From Sphingomonas sp. Ag1 (GTDB taxonomy: Bacteria; Pseudomonadota; Alphaproteobacteria; Sphingomonadales; Sphingomonadaceae): a stretch of DNA of 64,000 nt. The stretch covers positions 62,001-126,000 of the forward strand of contig NZ_LAZX01000091.1 of the NCBI RefSeq assembly GCF_000980895.1. Reading direction: 5' to 3'. Made by a program: the position numbers and the translations under genes. The notes below the pieces were generated by a model. That model was not told the origin of the DNA and searched no databases. It saw nothing but the letters and a program-made list of their open reading frames with translations. Below, piece by piece: positions 28,489 to 37,256 of this stretch. Position 1 is the first letter of the stretch. Every line of letters begins with the position of its first letter.

Positions 28489-31400
28489 TGCGGCTGTGGC
28501 GCTGGGCCCTCGGCGGGATCGTCGCACTCGCCACGATCATCCTCGCCAGCCTGTGGATCGTCGACACCGATGTCGGCCACCGCTGGGTCGCGCAGCGGAT
28601 CAACGCCGCACGGCCGGCGAACGGGCTGCGCATCACCGTCGGCCGGATCGACGGCTCGCTCTTTGGCGCTGCCGTGCTGCGCGACGTGAAGGTCCACGAT
28701 CCCGAGGGGCTGGTATTCGCTGCGCCGCGCGCCAACCTCGACTGGCGGCCCTTCGCCTGGCTCTCCAACCGGCTGGAGATCCGCTCGCTCGATATTCCGG
28801 TCGCCATGCTGGCGAAACTGCCCCGGCCGCGCCCGACTGGCCGGCACGGGCCGATCCTGCCCGATTTCGACATCGTGATCGGCCGTTTGTCGCTCGATCG
28901 GCTCGTGGTCGCGCCCAAGGTGACCGGGGCATTGCGCTACGGCCGCATTGCGGGCCGCGCCGATATCCGCAACGGCAATGCCCTCGTCGCGCTCGATGCC
29001 ATCGTCGAGGGGAGCGATCAGCTCCGCCTGCGCATCGATGCCGCGCCCGATCGCGACCGCTTCGACCTCGACGTGCGCGCCCGCGGCAGCGCGAGCGGCG
29101 TGCTGGCGCGGCTTTCCGGCATCCGGCGCCCGCTCGCGCTTGAGATCGCCGGTGACGGCCGCTGGGCCAATTGGCAGGGCCGCGCCATGGCCCGCGCCGG
29201 CGACGCGCAGATCGTCGATCTCGCGCTTGGCAACCGCGCCGGCGCCTACACGCTCGGCGGCATGCTGGCCCCCGGCAGCATCACCCGCGGCAAGCTTCAG
29301 CGCCTCTCCGCCCCGCGTGTACGCGTCGAGGGCGCCGGCACCTTCGTCAATCGCCGGCTCGACGGCCGACTGTCCGCCCGCTCGTCGGCGCTCGCGATCG
29401 AGGCCACCGGCATTGCCGATCTGGGCGAAAGCGCGTGGCGCAACCTGCGCATCCGCGCGCGGCTGCTGCGGCCCGCCGCGCTATTCCCCAATATGAGCGG
29501 CCGGAATGTGGAGCTGCGCGCCGTGCTCGACGGGCGCTTCGCCACCGCCAGCTTCGACTATCGCGTCACCGCGCCGCGCCTCGCCTTCGACAATACCGGG
29601 TTCGAACAGGCGCGACTGGCTGGGAAGGGGCGGCTGTCCGCCTCACCGATCGCGCTCCCGGTCCGCTTCACCGCCGCGCGCGTGACCGGCGTCGGCGATG
29701 TCGCCGGCGGAATCCTGCGCAATTTGTCGGTCGACGGCATCCTGCGCGTGACATCCACGACGCTCACCGGCGATGACCTGCGCCTCAGGTCCGACAAGCT
29801 GACCGGCCAGATCAGCCTGCTCGTCGATCTGCGCACCGGCATCTATCAGGTCGGCCTGAACGGCGCGCTGGGCCGCTATCTGATCCCGGGCCTCGGCGTC
29901 GTCGACGTTACCTCGCGGCTGCGCGTGGTGCCGGGCCCGGGTGGGCGCGGCACGCGGGTGATCGGCGATGGCAGCGCGCAGATGGTCCGCCTCGACAATG
30001 GCTTCTTCCGCAGTCTGGCCGGGGGACTGCCGCGTATCGTCACTGGGCTGGAACGCACGCCCGACGGTATCCTCCATTTCCGCAATCTGGTGCTCACTGG
30101 CCCGTCGATCCGACTGGTCGGCAATGGCTACCGCCGCCGTGACGGTACCTTCGTCTTCGCCGGCGCCGGCCAGCAGGCACAATATGGCCCCGTCGCGCTG
30201 AAGCTCGACGGCCGCATCGAACGCCCGACGCTCGACCTTCAGTTCCGCCGGCCCAATGACGCCTTGGGGCTGCAGGATGTGCGGCTTCATCTCGATCCCA
30301 CCGCGCAAGGTTTCACCTTCACCGCCGCCGGTCAGTCACGCCTCGGGCCATTCGATGGCGCCGGTGACATCCTGTTGCCCCGCGGCGCGAACGCGCAGAT
30401 CGCGGTCCAGCGCCTCGATGTCAGCGGCACGCGCGCCACCGGCATGGTCACCATCGTCGATGACGGGTTCGACGGTCGGCTCGCGGTGAGCGGCGGCGGG
30501 ATCGATGGAGACGTCGTGCTCCGCCCGGTCAACGCGGTGCAGCGGATCGAGACCCGGCTGGCGCTGCGCAACGCCCAACTCGTCGGCGGCGCGACGCTGC
30601 GCCAGGGGCGGATCGATCTGGCGATCATGCTCGACCCTGCCGGCACCACGCTGGAGGGGACGTTCAACGGCACCGGCTTGCGTCGTGGCCCGCTCAGCCT
30701 CGCGCGCTTCGCCGCCAATGCGCAGCTGCGCGACGGCTTGGGGCAGGTGCGGCTCGCCATCGCCGGCTCGCGCGGGCGATCGTTCGACCTGCAGAGCGTC
30801 GTGGACGTGACCCCCGACAGCTATCGCATCGTGGCGCAGGGCACGGTCGATCGCCGCCCGCTGCGCCTCGATGCGCCCGCGGTGGTGACCCGCGATGGCG
30901 ATGGCTGGCGGCTGGCGCCGGCGACGATCGCCTTCGCCGGCGGCACCGCCACCGTCGGCGGCCGCTTCACCACCGACAGCAACATGATCGACGCCAGCCT
31001 GTCGCAGATGCCGCTCGCGGTGCTCGACATCGTGTCGCCCGGGCTTGGCCTTGGCGGCACCGCCTCGGGCAAGATCAGCTATGCCAGCACCACCGGCAGC
31101 GCGCCGACCGGCCGGATCGACATGGCGGTCAGCGGCCTGACGCGCTCCGGCCTGCTGGTGTCCTCCAACCCGATCGACATGGCGGTGGCCGGCGTCCTCA
31201 CCGCCGATCGCGCCGGTATCCGCGCGGTGGTCGGCAGCGGCGGGCGGACGATCGGCCGCGGCCAAGCGCTGCTGCGCCTGGCACCGGGCGACATCACCAC
31301 CCGCTTCGCGAATGCCGGCGTGTTCGGCCAGCTCCGCTACGAAGGTCCGGCCGACACCCTGTGGCGGCTGACCCGGGTCGAGCTGTTCGACCTCTCCGGC

Positions 31401-32600
31401 CCCGTCGCCATCGCCGCCGACGTGACTGGAACGCTCGCCGATCCCGCCATTCGCGGCTCGGTCCAGGCAAAGGGCGCGCGGATCGAAAGCGCCACCACCG
31501 GCACGGTCCTGACCGACGTGCAGGCCGGCGGGCGATTTGCCGGCTCATTGCTGTCGATCGACCAGTTCACCGCCAACGCCGGGCGCGAGGGCAAGGTCAC
31601 CGGCACCGGCCGGTTCGATTTCGCCGCGCGCGGCGGCATCGGCCTTGACCTGACGCTCAACGCCAATCGCGCGGTGATGATCAACCGCGACGACATTGGC
31701 GCCACCGTCACCGGGCCGTTGCGCTTCCAGTCGACCGGCCGCGGCGGTACCATCTCGGGCGCGGTGAAGCTCGATCGCAGCCGCTACCGGCTGGGCCAGG
31801 CGACCGCCGCCAGCGCGGTGCCGCGCCTCAAGATAAGGGAGATCAGCGAACCGGGCGGCGGCAGCGACGTCACCACCCCGCCCGCCCCGTGGCAGCTCGA
31901 TATCCGCGCGCGCGCCAGCGATCAGTTGCTCGTCACGGGTCTAGGCCTCACCAGCGAATGGTCCGCCGACCTCGCGATCGGCGGCGCGCCGGACAATCCG
32001 GCAATCACCGGCCGGGCCGATCTCGTCCGCGGCGACTACGAATTCGCCGGGCGTGAATTTGAGCTGTCGCGCGGCGTCATCCGCTTCGCTGGCGAAGTGC
32101 CCGCCAATCCCGCCCTCGATATCGAGGCGGATGCCAACACGACCGGGCTCAACGCGTCGATCCGCGTGACCGGCGTCGCGCTGAAGCCCGAAATCACCTT
32201 CAGCAGCACGCCGGCGCTGCCGCAGGACGAACTGCTCTCGCGGCTGTTGTTCGGCACGTCGATCACCAATCTGTCCGCGCCCGAGGCGCTTCAGCTCGCC
32301 GCCGCGGTCGCTGCGCTGCGCGACGGCGACGGCGGGCTCAACCCGATCAACGCGGTGCGCCGCGCGGCGGGGCTGGACCGGTTGCGCATCCTTCCTGCCG
32401 ATCCGCAAACCGGGCAGAGCACGTCGATCGCCGCCGGCAAATATGTGACGCGCCGGCTCTATGCGGAGATCGTCACCGACGGTCAGGGCTATTCCGCCAC
32501 CCGCGTCGAATATCAGGTCACCCGCTGGCTCTCCTTGCTGTCGAGCATTTCCACCCTCGGCCGGCAAAGCGCGAACGTGCGTATCTCGCGCGATTATTGA
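28488..32600 (+). CDS. tamB: TamB-like translocation and assembly module protein (DUF490)
   Basis: The 1370-residue protein has an N-terminal inner-membrane anchor (RWALGGIVALATIILASLWI) and a very long beta-rich AsmA/TamB body. The conserved C-terminal TamB domain is visible (PRLKIREI, GRADLVRGDYEFAGREFEL, LPQDELLSRLLFGTSITNLS, and a final YQVTRWLSLLSSI ... RISRDY). TamB is thought to bridge the inner membrane and TamA in the periplasm and has also been linked to phospholipid transport to the outer membrane. The gene overlaps tamA by one base, the usual tamAB operon. Confidence 0.95.
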   Translation: MRLWRWALGGIVALATIILASLWIVDTDVGHRWVAQRINAARPANGLRITVGRIDGSLFGAAVLRDVKVHDPEGLVFAAPRANLDWRPFAWLSNRLEIRSLDIPVAMLAKLPRPRPTGRHGPILPDFDIVIGRLSLDRLVVAPKVTGALRYGRIAGRADIRNGNALVALDAIVEGSDQLRLRIDAAPDRDRFDLDVRARGSASGVLARLSGIRRPLALEIAGDGRWANWQGRAMARAGDAQIVDLALGNRAGAYTLGGMLAPGSITRGKLQRLSAPRVRVEGAGTFVNRRLDGRLSARSSALAIEATGIADLGESAWRNLRIRARLLRPAALFPNMSGRNVELRAVLDGRFATASFDYRVTAPRLAFDNTGFEQARLAGKGRLSASPIALPVRFTAARVTGVGDVAGGILRNLSVDGILRVTSTTLTGDDLRLRSDKLTGQISLLVDLRTGIYQVGLNGALGRYLIPGLGVVDVTSRLRVVPGPGGRGTRVIGDGSAQMVRLDNGFFRSLAGGLPRIVTGLERTPDGILHFRNLVLTGPSIRLVGNGYRRRDGTFVFAGAGQQAQYGPVALKLDGRIERPTLDLQFRRPNDALGLQDVRLHLDPTAQGFTFTAAGQSRLGPFDGAGDILLPRGANAQIAVQRLDVSGTRATGMVTIVDDGFDGRLAVSGGGIDGDVVLRPVNAVQRIETRLALRNAQLVGGATLRQGRIDLAIMLDPAGTTLEGTFNGTGLRRGPLSLARFAANAQLRDGLGQVRLAIAGSRGRSFDLQSVVDVTPDSYRIVAQGTVDRRPLRLDAPAVVTRDGDGWRLAPATIAFAGGTATVGGRFTTDSNMIDASLSQMPLAVLDIVSPGLGLGGTASGKISYASTTGSAPTGRIDMAVSGLTRSGLLVSSNPIDMAVAGVLTADRAGIRAVVGSGGRTIGRGQALLRLAPGDITTRFANAGVFGQLRYEGPADTLWRLTRVELFDLSGPVAIAADVTGTLADPAIRGSVQAKGARIESATTGTVLTDVQAGGRFAGSLLSIDQFTANAGREGKVTGTGRFDFAARGGIGLDLTLNANRAVMINRDDIGATVTGPLRFQSTGRGGTISGAVKLDRSRYRLGQATAASAVPRLKIREISEPGGGSDVTTPPAPWQLDIRARASDQLLVTGLGLTSEWSADLAIGGAPDNPAITGRADLVRGDYEFAGREFELSRGVIRFAGEVPANPALDIEADANTTGLNASIRVTGVALKPEITFSSTPALPQDELLSRLLFGTSITNLSAPEALQLAAAVAALRDGDGGLNPINAVRRAAGLDRLRILPADPQTGQSTSIAAGKYVTRRLYAEIVTDGQGYSATRVEYQVTRWLSLLSSISTLGRQSANVRISRDY

Positions 32601-32709
32601 TCCGCCAGCCCCTGTTTATCCAGCAGTCCCAGGCTGCGGCGCGTCGTTGCGTTGACCCTTCTCCTGTGCAAGCGTCGCCGAAACAATGATTTACGCGAAC
32701 GGGGGCGCG

Positions 32710-33288
32710 ATGATCGGCCGGGCAGCACTTCTTTTCGGCATCCTCTCGCTATGCGGCGCCTGTGCCGAACAGGGGGAGGGGCCGGTGCTCTCCTCCGGCG
32801 ACCGCTACGTCGCGGCCGAGGCGCTGACGGCGGACTATCGCCTCGGCACCGGGGACAAGGTGAAGGTCAGCGTTTACAATGAACCCGGGCTCAGCGGCGA
32901 ATATTGGATCAATCCCGACGGCACATTGTCGCTCCCGCTGATCGGCAGCGTCCCGGCGCGGGACAAACCGGTGGCCGAAGTCGCGGCGGAGGCGCGGGCG
33001 CGGCTCGCCGATGGCTATCTGCGCGAACCGATCGTCGCGATGGAGGTGGTCGCCTTTCGCCCCTTCTACATCATGGGGGAGGTCGCGGCGCCCGGCCAAT
33101 ATCCTTATGCCAGCGGCATGACCGCGATGAACGCCGTCGCGCTCGCCCGCGGGTTCACGCCGCGCGCCAACCGCGCCGTGGTCCGCATCCGGGGGGAGGG
33201 GACTGCAGCAGAAGTGAATTATCGCCTGACCCCCGAATTGATCGTGCGCCCTGGTGACACGCTGCGCATCGGTGAACGCTTCTTCTGA
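32710..33288 (+). CDS. Wza/GumB-like polysaccharide export lipoprotein
   Basis: The 192-residue product starts MIGRAALLFGILSLCGACAE with a lipoprotein-like signal (Cys after CGA), so it is probably lipidated. It has a Poly_export domain (DYRLGTGDKVKVSVYNEPGL, INPDGTLSLPLIGSV) followed by one SLBB domain (FYIMGEVAAPGQYPYASGMT). Such proteins form or gate the outer membrane channel for capsule or exopolysaccharide. An in-frame ATG eight codons upstream exists. It is followed by a beta-barrel protein and a Wzc-like protein in the same direction, consistent with an export operon. It is shorter than Wza and closer in size to GumB/GelD. Confidence 0.92.
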   Translation: MIGRAALLFGILSLCGACAEQGEGPVLSSGDRYVAAEALTADYRLGTGDKVKVSVYNEPGLSGEYWINPDGTLSLPLIGSVPARDKPVAEVAAEARARLADGYLREPIVAMEVVAFRPFYIMGEVAAPGQYPYASGMTAMNAVALARGFTPRANRAVVRIRGEGTAAEVNYRLTPELIVRPGDTLRIGERFF

Positions 33289-33361
33289 AGACCCGCGAAA
33301 GGGTGTTGCATTGCGCACGCGTTAACCACACTATCTGCTTGGTTTCGGGGGGGATCATGCA

Positions 33362-34637
33362 TTGTGGATGGGGCGGCTGGGGGGCGCGTTGCTCGCGCTT
33401 GCCACGGCATTCGCGGCGCAGGGCGCGCGGGCGCAGGACGGGCTCATCGTGTCCGCGGCGATCCCGCAAGGGGTCGATCGCGGCCGCAACCTCAGCGTCG
33501 CCCAGCGCCTTCGTCCCGCCTACACCCCCAGCGGCGCGCGGATCGGCGGGCTGATGATCTTTCCCCGCCTGCGCACGGCGGCAGGGGGCACGTCCAACAG
33601 CTATCTCGCGCCCAGCAATGGCCGCCCATCCGCCTTCGTATCGTTGGCGCCCGCCGTTGAGGTCGCCTCGCTCTGGTCGCGCCACGCGCTGCGGCTGCAG
33701 GCCGAGGCGCTCGACCGCCGCTACCTCAATGAATCGCGCCGCAACGAACGCACATGGACGCTGGCGGGGGAGGGGGAACTGGAGCTTGGCGCAACGCTGC
33801 GCGCCGCCCCGCGTCTCGCAGCGTCGCAACAGGTCGAAGGACCGCTCTCGGGGGAAGTCGATGCGGCGCAGGCGGCCGTGTCGCGCTTCCGCCGCGATCT
33901 TGCGTCCGTCCGGGTGCAACATGTCAGCGGCCGCATACGCACCTTCGTCATCGCCGACGCCGCCACCTTCCGCTTCGCGCCCGTTCGCCGGGCCGACGGC
34001 ACCCGCCTCGACCAAAGCGGCCGTGATCGCGAGGTGATCCGCGTCACCGGCCAGTTCGAATATGCCCGCTCGCCCGCCCTGTCGCTGTTCGTCCAGGCGG
34101 GGCACACCACCACCCGCTTCACCGCCCCCGGCCGCGCCCCGCTCGGGTCAGACATGATCCGCCTCGCCGCCGGCCTCAATGTCGATCTCGCGCAGCGCGC
34201 GCGCGGCACCATCGCCATCGGCCATGTCGACCGCCACTACATCAGCGGGGGAGCATCGCGGCGGACTGGTCGCGGAAGGCGCGCTGGAGCTGTTCCCGAC
34301 GCAGCGTCTGACGCTCAGCGCCAAGGCGCGCCGCAGCCTGGAGGACGCGACCTACGGCAATCGCCGGCCCCGGCCGTTCTGGGACGATCGCCTGTCCGCC
34401 GGCGTCGACTACGAGCTGCTCGCCAACCTCATCCTGACCGCCACCGCCGACGCGGCCCTCCAGACGGAGATTGCCGCCCCCAACCGGCGCACCATCCGCC
34501 GCGTCGGCGCAGGCGCCCGCTACCTCGTCTCGCGCCGGATCACCCTGGACGCCGCGATCAGCCATGTCGTGCGCGACGGCACCGCCACCGCGGCGCGCGA
34601 AACACGGGGCCAAGCCGGCCTCACCTTTCACCTTTGA
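33362..34637 (+). CDS. Beta-barrel outer membrane protein of the export locus, frameshifted in a G5 tract
   Basis: A TTG (33362) or ATG (33368) starts a signal peptide MGRLGGALLALATAFAAQGA (cleavage near ARAQ). The barrel part matches BBP2-type proteins: RIGGLMIFPRLRTAAGG, PAVEVASLWSRHALRLQAEA, FEYARSPALSLFVQAGHTTT. After about residue 296 (HYISGG) the frame breaks at the G5 run 34247-34251. In the next frame the barrel continues (GGLVAEGALELFPTQRLTLS to the terminal RGQAGLTFHL, ending at 34637). Removing one G restores one 424-residue reading frame. It is a real mutation, a phase-variable tract or a base-calling error. Without repair, the frame ends in an arginine-rich artefact at 34657. Confidence 0.8.
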
Positions 34638-34647
34638 GACATCGGAC

Positions 34648-36774
34648 ATGCGAATGACGGCTGGCCCCAGGACAGAAGACGACGATCCACCGCTGGCCGA
34701 CACCCTGGGCTATGCGCGTGATCTGCTCAGCCGGCGCTGGCCGATGCTGGCGGCGGTGACGATCCTCGTCGCAATCATCGGCGCCTTGCTGATCAGCAGC
34801 GTCCCGCCCAGCTACACCGCCACCGCGCGCATCCGCCTCGATCCCTCGCGCAATCCGCTGGCCGGCAACGCGCAGGCGCAGCGCAGCGAACTCACTCCCG
34901 AAGCGATCGAGACCGAGGTCAGTGCGATACGCTCGCTGGAGCTGGCGACCGGCATCGCGCGATCCTTCGGCCTCTTCGCCGATCCCGACTTCACCGCCAC
35001 GCTCGATCCCGCCGCCGCCCGTTCGCTGGCGGTGCCGGCGGCGGTGCTGTCGCATCTGTCGGTCGATCGCGCCGCGCTCGCCTTCGTGCTCGACGTGCGC
35101 TTCACCGCCGCCGATCCGGTCAAGGCAGCGACGCTCGCGAACGCCTTTGCCGATGGCTATATCGAGCGGCGGACCCAGGGAAAGCTTGGCCATGCGGCGC
35201 GCCAGAGCGCCTGGTTCCAGCAGCGGCTGGAGGAACTGGGGCGCGAGGCGAGCGCCGCCGAGACCCGCGCCGCCGAATTCCGCGCGGCGACCGGCATCAT
35301 CGAAGGCGGATCGGGCGCTGGCCTCGGCACGATCACCGATCAACAGGTCGCGCCGCTCGCCAGCAACCTGGCCAGCGCGGAATCGGACGCGGCCGCCGCC
35401 CGCTCGAACCTTGCCGCCGCGCGCATCCAGGTGGCGCATGGCGGGCTCGATGCGGTGGCCGAAGTGCTGGGCTCGGCCGTCATTGCCGACCTGCGTCGCC
35501 AGCGCGCCGAGACGCTGCGCAGTCGCGGAGAGGTCGACGCCCGCTATGGCGAGCGGCATCCCGAAAGCATCCGCGTGCGCGACCAGCTCGCCGCGCTCGA
35601 CAGCCAGCTGGAGGCCGAATCACGCCGCGTCATCGGCGCCTTGCAGGCGAGCGCCGCGGCGACCGATGCCCGCGCCGCCAGCCTGCGCGGGGCACTCGAT
35701 CGTCTCGAGCAGGAGCGGGCGCGCAGCACGCGAGACTCCGTCACCGCCGCCGCGCTGGAGCGGGAGGCCGCGGCCAAGCGTGCGCTCTACGATCGCATGT
35801 CGCAGCTCTCGCTCGACAGCATGCAGAACGCACGATTGGCGATGGCCCAGGCGGAGGTCATCGAACGCGCCGAGCCGCCGCTGCAGCCGGCCGCGCCCGA
35901 CCGACCGATCCTCTATGCGCTGGCGCTGTTCGGCGGCGTCATCGCCGGGTCGGTGACGATCCTCGCGCTCGACATGGTTGGTGGCGGCTTCGCCTCGGTC
36001 GAGCAGATACAGCGGCGGCTGGGGCTGCCGGTGCTCGCGACCGTCCCGGTCGTGGCGCGCGGGCTCAACCCGCTCGATCTGATGCTGGAACGTCCGACGG
36101 TGATGTTCGCCGAAAGCTTCCGTGTGGCGCTGGCCGCGCTTGGCCGCGGGGGAGGGGGCAATCGCCGCGACGCCACGCCGCAGGTCATCGCCATCGCCTC
36201 GTCGCTGCCGGCGGAGGGCAAGTCGACCTCGGCGATCGCGCTTGCCCGCACCCTCGCGCTGACCGGCACGCGCACCCTGCTGGTCGACTGCGACACGCGG
36301 CGCGCCAGTGTGCGCCAGATGGTGCGCGCCCGCGCGCCCGGCGCCGGGCTGCTCGAGGTGCTGCGCGACAAGGCCGCGCTCGACGACGCGATCCAGCCTG
36401 GCGATGTCGCGGGGCTCGATCACCTCCTCGTCGCGCGCCCCTCGGCGGCCGGCGGTGAGCTGCTGCGCACCGGCCGGATGGAGGAGCTGCTCGCCACCTT
36501 GCGAGCCCGCTACGACCATGTCGTGCTCGATCTTCCCCCAATGGTCGGGCTGGCCGACGGCCGCCTCCTCGCGGCGATGGCCGACGCGACGGTGCTGGTC
36601 ATCAAGTGGAACAGCACGCCCGTCCCGGCGGCGGTATCGGCGGTCGAATGGCTGCGGCACGACGGCGGCCACCCGGTCGGCGTCCTCTTCACCCAGGTCG
36701 ACCCCGCCACCCGCGCCGCCGGCGGCATGCACCGCTACGCCAAACGCTACGCCAGCTATTACCCCGCCGATTAG
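34648..36774 (+). CDS. Wzc-like polysaccharide co-polymerase / BY-kinase
   Basis: The 708-residue protein has an N-terminal cytoplasmic tail, TM1 (WPMLAAVTILVAIIGALLIS), a Wzz domain and a long periplasmic coiled-coil (about residues 150-400), TM2 (ILYALALFGGVIAGSVTILA) and a C-terminal bacterial tyrosine kinase domain. Walker A is SSLPAEGKSTSAIA (about residue 520), A' is LLVDCDTRRAS and Walker B is HVVLDLPPM. The C-terminus has a tyrosine cluster, RYAKRYASYYPAD, the typical autophosphorylation tail. It regulates exopolysaccharide chain length and export. The start is 10 bases after the barrel protein stop. Confidence 0.94.
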   Translation: MRMTAGPRTEDDDPPLADTLGYARDLLSRRWPMLAAVTILVAIIGALLISSVPPSYTATARIRLDPSRNPLAGNAQAQRSELTPEAIETEVSAIRSLELATGIARSFGLFADPDFTATLDPAAARSLAVPAAVLSHLSVDRAALAFVLDVRFTAADPVKAATLANAFADGYIERRTQGKLGHAARQSAWFQQRLEELGREASAAETRAAEFRAATGIIEGGSGAGLGTITDQQVAPLASNLASAESDAAAARSNLAAARIQVAHGGLDAVAEVLGSAVIADLRRQRAETLRSRGEVDARYGERHPESIRVRDQLAALDSQLEAESRRVIGALQASAAATDARAASLRGALDRLEQERARSTRDSVTAAALEREAAAKRALYDRMSQLSLDSMQNARLAMAQAEVIERAEPPLQPAAPDRPILYALALFGGVIAGSVTILALDMVGGGFASVEQIQRRLGLPVLATVPVVARGLNPLDLMLERPTVMFAESFRVALAALGRGGGGNRRDATPQVIAIASSLPAEGKSTSAIALARTLALTGTRTLLVDCDTRRASVRQMVRARAPGAGLLEVLRDKAALDDAIQPGDVAGLDHLLVARPSAAGGELLRTGRMEELLATLRARYDHVVLDLPPMVGLADGRLLAAMADATVLVIKWNSTPVPAAVSAVEWLRHDGGHPVGVLFTQVDPATRAAGGMHRYAKRYASYYPAD

Positions 36775-36794
36775 GCCTGCTCGCCGGAGCAGGC
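36775..36794 (+). terminator. Hairpin directly after the wzc-like stop
   Basis: GCCTGCTC and GAGCAGGC form a perfect 8-bp stem with a GCCG loop directly after the stop codon. There is no T-tract, so it is at best a weak intrinsic terminator or an mRNA 3' end stabiliser. Confidence 0.4.
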
Positions 36795-36917
36795 GGCGTG
36801 CCAGGCGGATCGCCACCGCACCTCATCGGGAAGACAATCGGCTTCTTAAAGCTCGGCCTTGTGAGAATGGCATGTTGGTCCGCACCGGGAGGGCAGGCAA
36901 AATCATCGCTTGACGTA

Positions 36918-36937
36918 AAGTCTACCTAGGTAGACTT
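36918..36937. promoter_or_regulatory. Perfect 20-bp palindrome upstream of the PadR gene (candidate operator)
   Basis: AAGTCTACCTAGGTAGACTT is a perfect palindrome ending 7 bases before the PadR ATG. A TTGACG (36910-36915) just upstream could be a -35 element, with TAGACT inside the palindrome in a poor -10 position. Placement suits autorepression by the PadR dimer, which is inferred. Confidence 0.75.
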
Positions 36938-36944
36938 CTTGCGT

Positions 36945-37256
36945 ATGTCCCGAACACGCGCGCTCTCGCCCCACGCCCGAATGGTCCTCGCCGTCCTGCT
37001 CGATGCCGACGGCCAATGGTCACACGGCTATGAGCTGGCGCGGCGCGCCGATGTAAAATCCGGCACGCTCTATCCGCTCCTGATCCGTCTGGAGGCGCAA
37101 GGCTATCTGGAAGCGGAGTGGCAGCATCCGGCGGAAGGAGGGCGACCGCCGCGGCACGCCTACCGTCTGACGGCGAGCGGCGTGCAACTCGCCCGCGCCA
37201 ATCCCCCCGCCAATCCGGCGACCTCCACCACACGACCTCAAGAGGCGACCATATGA
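36945..37256 (+). CDS. PadR family transcriptional regulator
   Basis: The 103-residue protein is a winged-helix regulator: LSPHARMVLAVLLDADGQWS, HGYELARRADVKSGTLYPLL, then RLEAQGYLEAEWQ and the wing GRPPRHAYRLTASG. These are the PadR features, with YP-L recognition helix and R/PRH-Y-R-LT wing. It is a short PadR-s2-like form lacking the long C-terminal dimerisation domain. The ATG at 36945 is preferred over a TTG two codons upstream. It overlaps the following SEDS-like gene by four bases (ATGA) and a perfect palindrome lies just upstream, so it probably controls its own operon. Confidence 0.92.
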   Translation: MSRTRALSPHARMVLAVLLDADGQWSHGYELARRADVKSGTLYPLLIRLEAQGYLEAEWQHPAEGGRPPRHAYRLTASGVQLARANPPANPATSTTRPQEATI

